The notes beneath the pieces were generated by a model that was not told the origin of the DNA, searched no databases, and saw nothing but the letters and a program-made list of their open reading frames with translations. Positions 60,181 to 64,000 of a DNA stretch of 64,000 bases are shown piece by piece. The DNA lies in NCBI GenBank assembly GCA_040285825.1, contig JAUPSS010000005.1, forward strand, positions 1,426,001-1,490,000. Reading direction: 5' to 3'. Numbering within the stretch: position 1 is the first letter of the stretch; each line of letters begins with the position of its first letter. A program made the translations under genes and the position numbers. The stretch comes from Eukaryota sp. TZLM1-RC (Eukaryota > Metamonada: BaSk clade).

Positions 60181-61023
60181 TTATTCCTCAACTGGATTCT
60201 TCTTGAGATAGAAGAAGAACAAGAAAATCACAACAAAGATAATGACATACCAAAATAGAGGGAAAGCTGAATGCCAGACAATCAAACTTAACATCCAGAA
60301 GAAAACACCAATGAGTAAAATTGCAAAAATGATGGTCAACCAGTTTCCAGCTTGTGGTTTCTTCAAGTAGACATAGACTTCACCAACACAGATCCAGATG
60401 ATCAAAAGAATAACAATGACGGTAATGACCAATCCCCAATATCCCTTAATGACGAACAACAAAAGAACAATGAAGATAATGGGGTAAAAAATGATTGAGA
60501 AGGTGAGAGCAGTATCAGTACCAAGGGTAAAAGTGGCCTTTACACGAGTGAATGTATTGACAGCGAACCAGAGGGAAACCATGAGAGAACCAAGGTCAGA
60601 TAGAACTTCTCCTGTCATTGTCTTTGTAGCACAGAGAATCCACCATCCACAGAACAACACGATGAGAGCAAAGATCAAGAAGAGCCAGTTCCAGGATTCA
60701 AGGTCATGACGAGCATTTTTGTTTGTGAATGTTTCCAATTTGACCAGCAAAAATACTATAATCACCACAACCACAATCAAGATCCAAACAAATGGATACC
60801 GAACGAAATCTTTCTTATTATCGATTCCACCAATCTGTGTCTGTGCTTGATCGAACTTGGTCCAGTCTGTTTCTGAAACGAGAGATCCGATGATCCAAAA
60901 GGCGACAAAGAAGATTACAACCCAGAGTAGGATCTTCTTGATTGCAGAGCGAACTGCTCTTGGTGATAGCTGATCACCAAGCTTTGTTAAAAGCTCATCA
61001 TCATGAGTAGCTAGATAAGACAT
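60181..61023 (-). CDS. Multi-pass membrane protein (280 aa, about 7-8 helices)
   Basis: After a polar N-terminus (MSYLATHDDELLTKLGDQLS) there are hydrophobic helices at about residues 31-49, 75-95, 107-127, 143-158, 170-195, 198-220, 228-250 and 254-273. The N-terminal segment is helical and charged. The C-terminus ends KKNPVEE. The helices are rich in Ile, Val, Phe and Trp. I do not recognise a transporter signature, conserved polar residues in the membrane or a known family, so the substrate is unknown. The single-exon frame is complete, with a plausible start and a poly(A) signal downstream. It is convergent with the Josephin gene. Confidence 0.75.
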   Translation of the reverse strand: MSYLATHDDELLTKLGDQLSPRAVRSAIKKILLWVVIFFVAFWIIGSLVSETDWTKFDQAQTQIGGIDNKKDFVRYPFVWILIVVVVIIVFLLVKLETFTNKNARHDLESWNWLFLIFALIVLFCGWWILCATKTMTGEVLSDLGSLMVSLWFAVNTFTRVKATFTLGTDTALTFSIIFYPIIFIVLLLFVIKGYWGLVITVIVILLIIWICVGEVYVYLKKPQAGNWLTIIFAILLIGVFFWMLSLIVWHSAFPLFWYVIIFVVIFLFFFYLKKNPVEE

Positions 61024-61710
61024 GTTGCAAGTTTTATGGCCAGAGTTGAAGGCAATCGCTACTTGAATGGTACTGTAGATTTTTACAGTGGTGTAGATAT
61101 CCTGCTGTCGTTACTGTCAAGGTCTACAGTTACCTTGAAATTTGGCAACAAAGTGCCCTTTTGAGTGATAATAACATTTAAACTTGAATTTTGCGTTTGT
61201 ACAATATCTGTAATATGGATTTTGACAATTTGGCCCAAACTTTTTAATTCCCCAAGAATTTGGACGCAGATTTGTAATATATCAAATCAATAAATTAATG
61301 AAGTCATTTTGAAGGCAAAAAGTGTCTTTTAGTAAACTTTTGTTTGAAAAGATTCGATCTCCAAAGCAAGAGTTTTTAGGTGAACAAAAACAATAATTTA
61401 ACTCTTCTATCACATTCATAGAAAATATTGAGAAACTGGAACCTTGATGTAAAATTTGAGAATTTCAAAAGTTGTTGGGCATTTTGGTTGTTCATTATGC
61501 GCATTATAAAACTATCATTAAATTTCGTGTTGGCAGACAGAGACTTCTTTTTTACACGGTTCAATGTTTTGAATTCACTCAATCAACAATATATTATCAT
61601 TTGTTATCCCCAATAACTGTTCTTTTATTTAAAATGATTAAAAAACTTAATATAAATCAGCTAAAATAATTTAATTTACAATTTAATTTAGCTAAAACAA
61701 AAGAAGAACA
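61024..61710. other. Intergenic region upstream of the membrane protein gene
   Basis: About 690 bp, AT-rich, holding the promoter of the gene at 60181-61023 and the 3' end region of the leucine-rich gene. Overlapping short ORFs at 61376-61669 on both strands show no motif, and I regard them as chance. Confidence 0.4.
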
Positions 61711-63072
61711 CTAATCATAAGCACTACAAAAAACAACACTTGCACCAAACAAGTGTGTAAATTCTTGTAAATCTTTCCGTGAACAGCAATGCCGAAACAC
61801 CCTGATGTTTGGCAACATCCTAACAATACTCTTCTTATTCTCCAACCAATTCCTGTTGGACACATCATACCCGGAACAATACAGTGAAAACTCAACAAGA
61901 TGAGGGAATGGAGACAATGGTAGAGCACAACGACATCCTGTACCCAACGATAGGCAGGCAAGAGCCGGAAACTGAGAGGGGGAAAACACAGGGACAGAGC
62001 ACGCCCAAAGGGTGAGTGAGCAAAGCCGCATGAATGCAAGAGACGAGGGTATGGTGATTGAGTACAACTTTAAAGTATGCACAGTACGAACAGCATCATG
62101 ATGCAACAATGAGGATGAAAAAGGACAAATGTCCAGATGAAGTGTTGTAATCTTCTTTTCTTTGGGAGAGAGATCAATGGATGTGATGTTTGGACAGTCT
62201 ATTATTTTAAGGGTCTGTAACTTGGATGTAGTAGAAAGGTCAATATGTGTAAGTGATTCAAGATCAAGAACTTCAAGACTTACTAAACGTTTATTGGTTC
62301 GTAGAGAAAGGAAACTGACATCAGTGGTATTGATAACTAACGATTCAAGAGAGATAAATTCAGATAGCTCATCCAAAACACTAGTGAAATGTACTTCTAG
62401 GTGCTTGAGATTTTGAAATATAGAAAGAGAACTGCATTTGAACACAGATAAATTGGAGACGGAGAGACTTGAGAGAGAGGACAAAGAACCAACTGAATCA
62501 CTAACATAGAGAGAATCTGTGGCCGTGTCAGAAGGAGAAGAAACCAAAGAGAGTTTACGTAAGGAAGAAGGAATGTGATTCAAAGTACACTGATTAAAAT
62601 TCGTGAGACAAAGACTAACGAGATTAGGGAAGGGAAAGAGCACAGAGGACGTAATGTGGAGGGTGGAGGCGTGTTCAATGGATAACTGACGTGTAAATCG
62701 TCCATAGATTAATGGGTCAATGGAACTAAGTGTTGCAGAGGGAACAGATAGAGAGAAAGTAGTAGAAGGATAAAGACAACGAGAAAGTTTCTTGAGCAGT
62801 TGGTAGGACTTTACATAATGAATGTTGAAAGAAGATCTGGTTAAAGCCTTGAGAGCACATCGTTTGAAGCATCGGCTGACTTTAGTCATGTTGAGAAAAC
62901 GTTGAAGAACATCATCTTGGAGAATAAATTGGTTGCCAGGCCGCCATGTAGACATAAGAAGTATGCCCCAATATGCTGACAGTACTTCAGTGCAAAGTTG
63001 ACTGTATAAGCGTATAGAGCGAGCAAAGCGGCACCGTTTAGTTCTGTCGTTGTGTGAATAACGACGATACAT
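61711..63072 (-). CDS. Leucine-rich-repeat protein with possible F-box-like N-terminus (453 aa)
   Basis: Residues from about 140 to 400 contain irregular LRRs of the L-x-x-L-x-L form: LVSLCLTNFNQCTLNHIPSS, LSSLSVSNLSVFKCSSL, LKHLEVHF, LESLVINTTDVSFLSL, VSLEVLDLESLTHIDLS, LQTLKIIDCPNITSIDLS and TLHLDI. The N-terminal part has LQDDVLQRFLNMTKVSRCFK followed by basic Leu-rich helices, which resembles an F-box-like helix bundle, but the match is weak. Known: F-box/LRR proteins act as substrate receptors of SCF ubiquitin ligases, while other protist LRR proteins have unrelated roles. The start could be the first Met (MYRRYSHND) or the Met before STWRPGNQ about 40 residues on. It ends with a TAG at 61711. 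Complete, single exon. Confidence 0.75.
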   Translation of the reverse strand: MYRRYSHNDRTKRCRFARSIRLYSQLCTEVLSAYWGILLMSTWRPGNQFILQDDVLQRFLNMTKVSRCFKRCALKALTRSSFNIHYVKSYQLLKKLSRCLYPSTTFSLSVPSATLSSIDPLIYGRFTRQLSIEHASTLHITSSVLFPFPNLVSLCLTNFNQCTLNHIPSSLRKLSLVSSPSDTATDSLYVSDSVGSLSSLSSLSVSNLSVFKCSSLSIFQNLKHLEVHFTSVLDELSEFISLESLVINTTDVSFLSLRTNKRLVSLEVLDLESLTHIDLSTTSKLQTLKIIDCPNITSIDLSPKEKKITTLHLDICPFSSSLLHHDAVRTVHTLKLYSITIPSSLAFMRLCSLTLWACSVPVFSPSQFPALACLSLGTGCRCALPLSPFPHLVEFSLYCSGYDVSNRNWLENKKSIVRMLPNIRVFRHCCSRKDLQEFTHLFGASVVFCSAYD

Positions 63073-63235
63073 GGATCATTCTTCTTGTTCACAATATGAG
63101 AATTATAAGCAATATATTATCAGTTTTGATAGCTTCACTGGTGATTGACTTCATCAGAGCCAGTGAATTTCAATAAATATTCTTTATCTTTACTATTGTT
63201 GACACTAAGCTTACAGCTTCAATTTGGTAAAATAC

Positions 63236-63294
63236 ATGGAAAAATACAAAAATGCTACAGATTTCCTGTAGTAAAAAGCTGCATTTAAGACAAA
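63236..63294. repeat. Dispersed hairpin repeat, copy 2
   Basis: Matches 47709-47770, including ATGGAAAAAT-CAAAAATG, TAAAAAGCT and TTAAGACAAA. The hairpin core (63255-63271, CTACAG-5-nt loop-CTGTAG) keeps its stem exactly while the loop differs. The sequence about 25 bp downstream (CCTCTACAAA) also matches a point about 46 bp past the first copy. Confidence 0.7.
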
Positions 63295-64000
63295 TATGCA
63301 GGCCTATCACCAACATTATCCTCTACAAAATAATCTACAATTGCCTTGATGTTGATATTTACTAACTTGTTACGATTTGTACCTTATCCTTTACATCACA
63401 TTCTTCTCTACAAATTTCAGATCGACATCTCAATTGCACAGCAGGATATTTCTCTCTCATTCATGGCCTAGTATTCTCAAAATCATGAAATACATTTACT
63501 GGTTTATAACAAAAAAAATTCTCCATCGAACTCCTCTACTTCATCGATGATTCTTTAAATTCTTTCTCTTTTTGCCATTGTCACCAAACATTAGGATATT
63601 GTCTTCTTGCTTCCATTGCTTTTCAGCCATTTTTCAGCCATTTTTTAATAACTTAGTCTCTATATTCTGATGATCTACATATTTTTGCATTTTTTGAATG
63701 TGCCATATTATTAAACAGTAGTAATCAAATGTAGGTGTCGTGTTTGTCAGCTTGGAATCTACAAAAATATAGAATTTATTATAAATGGAAGATTTTGATT
63801 ATTCTTTTGATAAATAGCTTCTATTTGTTCCACTGTGATTCCATTTTGTATGAAATATTTTCTTTTTTTCAATTTTCTGAATTTTTGGTGAACTCTCGAC
63901 ACTCTTGACCACTTCAATTCTGTCAATCTCAGCCATTTATATTGTTTATCTCTTTTTAGTTGGTCTTTTGCATTAAGTTTGAAACTTTTTTGACTACAAC
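63295..64000. other. Right-end non-coding region
   Basis: About 700 bp of AT-rich DNA with no supported gene on either strand. It may belong to the element whose hairpin repeat starts it, or be an upstream region of a gene beyond the window. Confidence 0.4.

Noticed and set aside
60491-60709. 72-aa plus-strand ORF
   Set aside because: It is a shadow of the minus-strand membrane protein gene.
1-64000. Alternative genetic code (TAA/TAG as Gln, as in some oxymonads and ciliates)
   Set aside because: Giant genes and well-recognised genes end at TAA, TAG and TGA in the expected places and show no in-frame use within conserved domains.

Overview
The window is nuclear DNA of a unicellular eukaryote. 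It is AT-rich and uses the standard code (TAA, TAG and TGA all end ORFs). Genes are not in operons, some are followed by AATAAA-like signals, and two genes are made whole only by removing a 31-nt intron (GTATGT...TTACCTYAG). A Josephin/UIM protease, TTAGGG-type interstitial repeats, Fanzor (eukaryotic TnpB-like) relics and non-LTR retrotransposon relics agree with this. I cannot name the species. A protist with few, very small introns is the best reading.

Region 1 (1-44876) is dominated by two giant tandem paralogues encoding secreted or surface single-pass membrane proteins built of beta-solenoid-like repeats. The first is open from the left edge to 23943, except for one in-frame TAA at 265-267. 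It contains four near-identical 346-residue repeats, then a PSI-like Cys cluster, a transmembrane helix and a short cytoplasmic tail. The second (26228-44876, 6205 aa after splicing) begins with a signal peptide recovered through a 31-nt intron. It ends with a different beta-helix module, a transmembrane helix and a tail. The two proteins align colinearly over about 9 kb of DNA. They then share a nearly identical block of about 1.7 kb, followed by different continuations, which suggests gene conversion and module swapping.

Region 2 (44877-58345) is a graveyard of mobile elements with a few small genes between them. It holds a dead non-LTR retrotransposon with a zinc knuckle and a mutated RT, a truncated second copy, and a third 3'-end scrap. 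It also holds two Fanzor remnants, one a C-terminal scrap and one a longer frameshifted gene with its RuvC-type acidic residues still visible, plus a possible 3' end of a second retroelement family. The genes are a DUF302 protein with a 31-nt intron, a small membrane protein with a retroelement inserted just before its start, and two convergent coiled-coil/low-complexity proteins that both encode Asn-Pro runs from telomere-like CCCTAA repeats.

Region 3 (58346-64000) is an ordinary gene neighbourhood: a Josephin-family deubiquitinase with a UIM, a multi-pass membrane protein and a leucine-rich-repeat protein. A 59-bp hairpin-bearing repeat is shared with the flank of the retroelement at 47.7 kb.

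The most unusual items are the matched pair of 31-nt introns, the giant paralogous surface proteins, and the Fanzor remnants next to retroelement ends.
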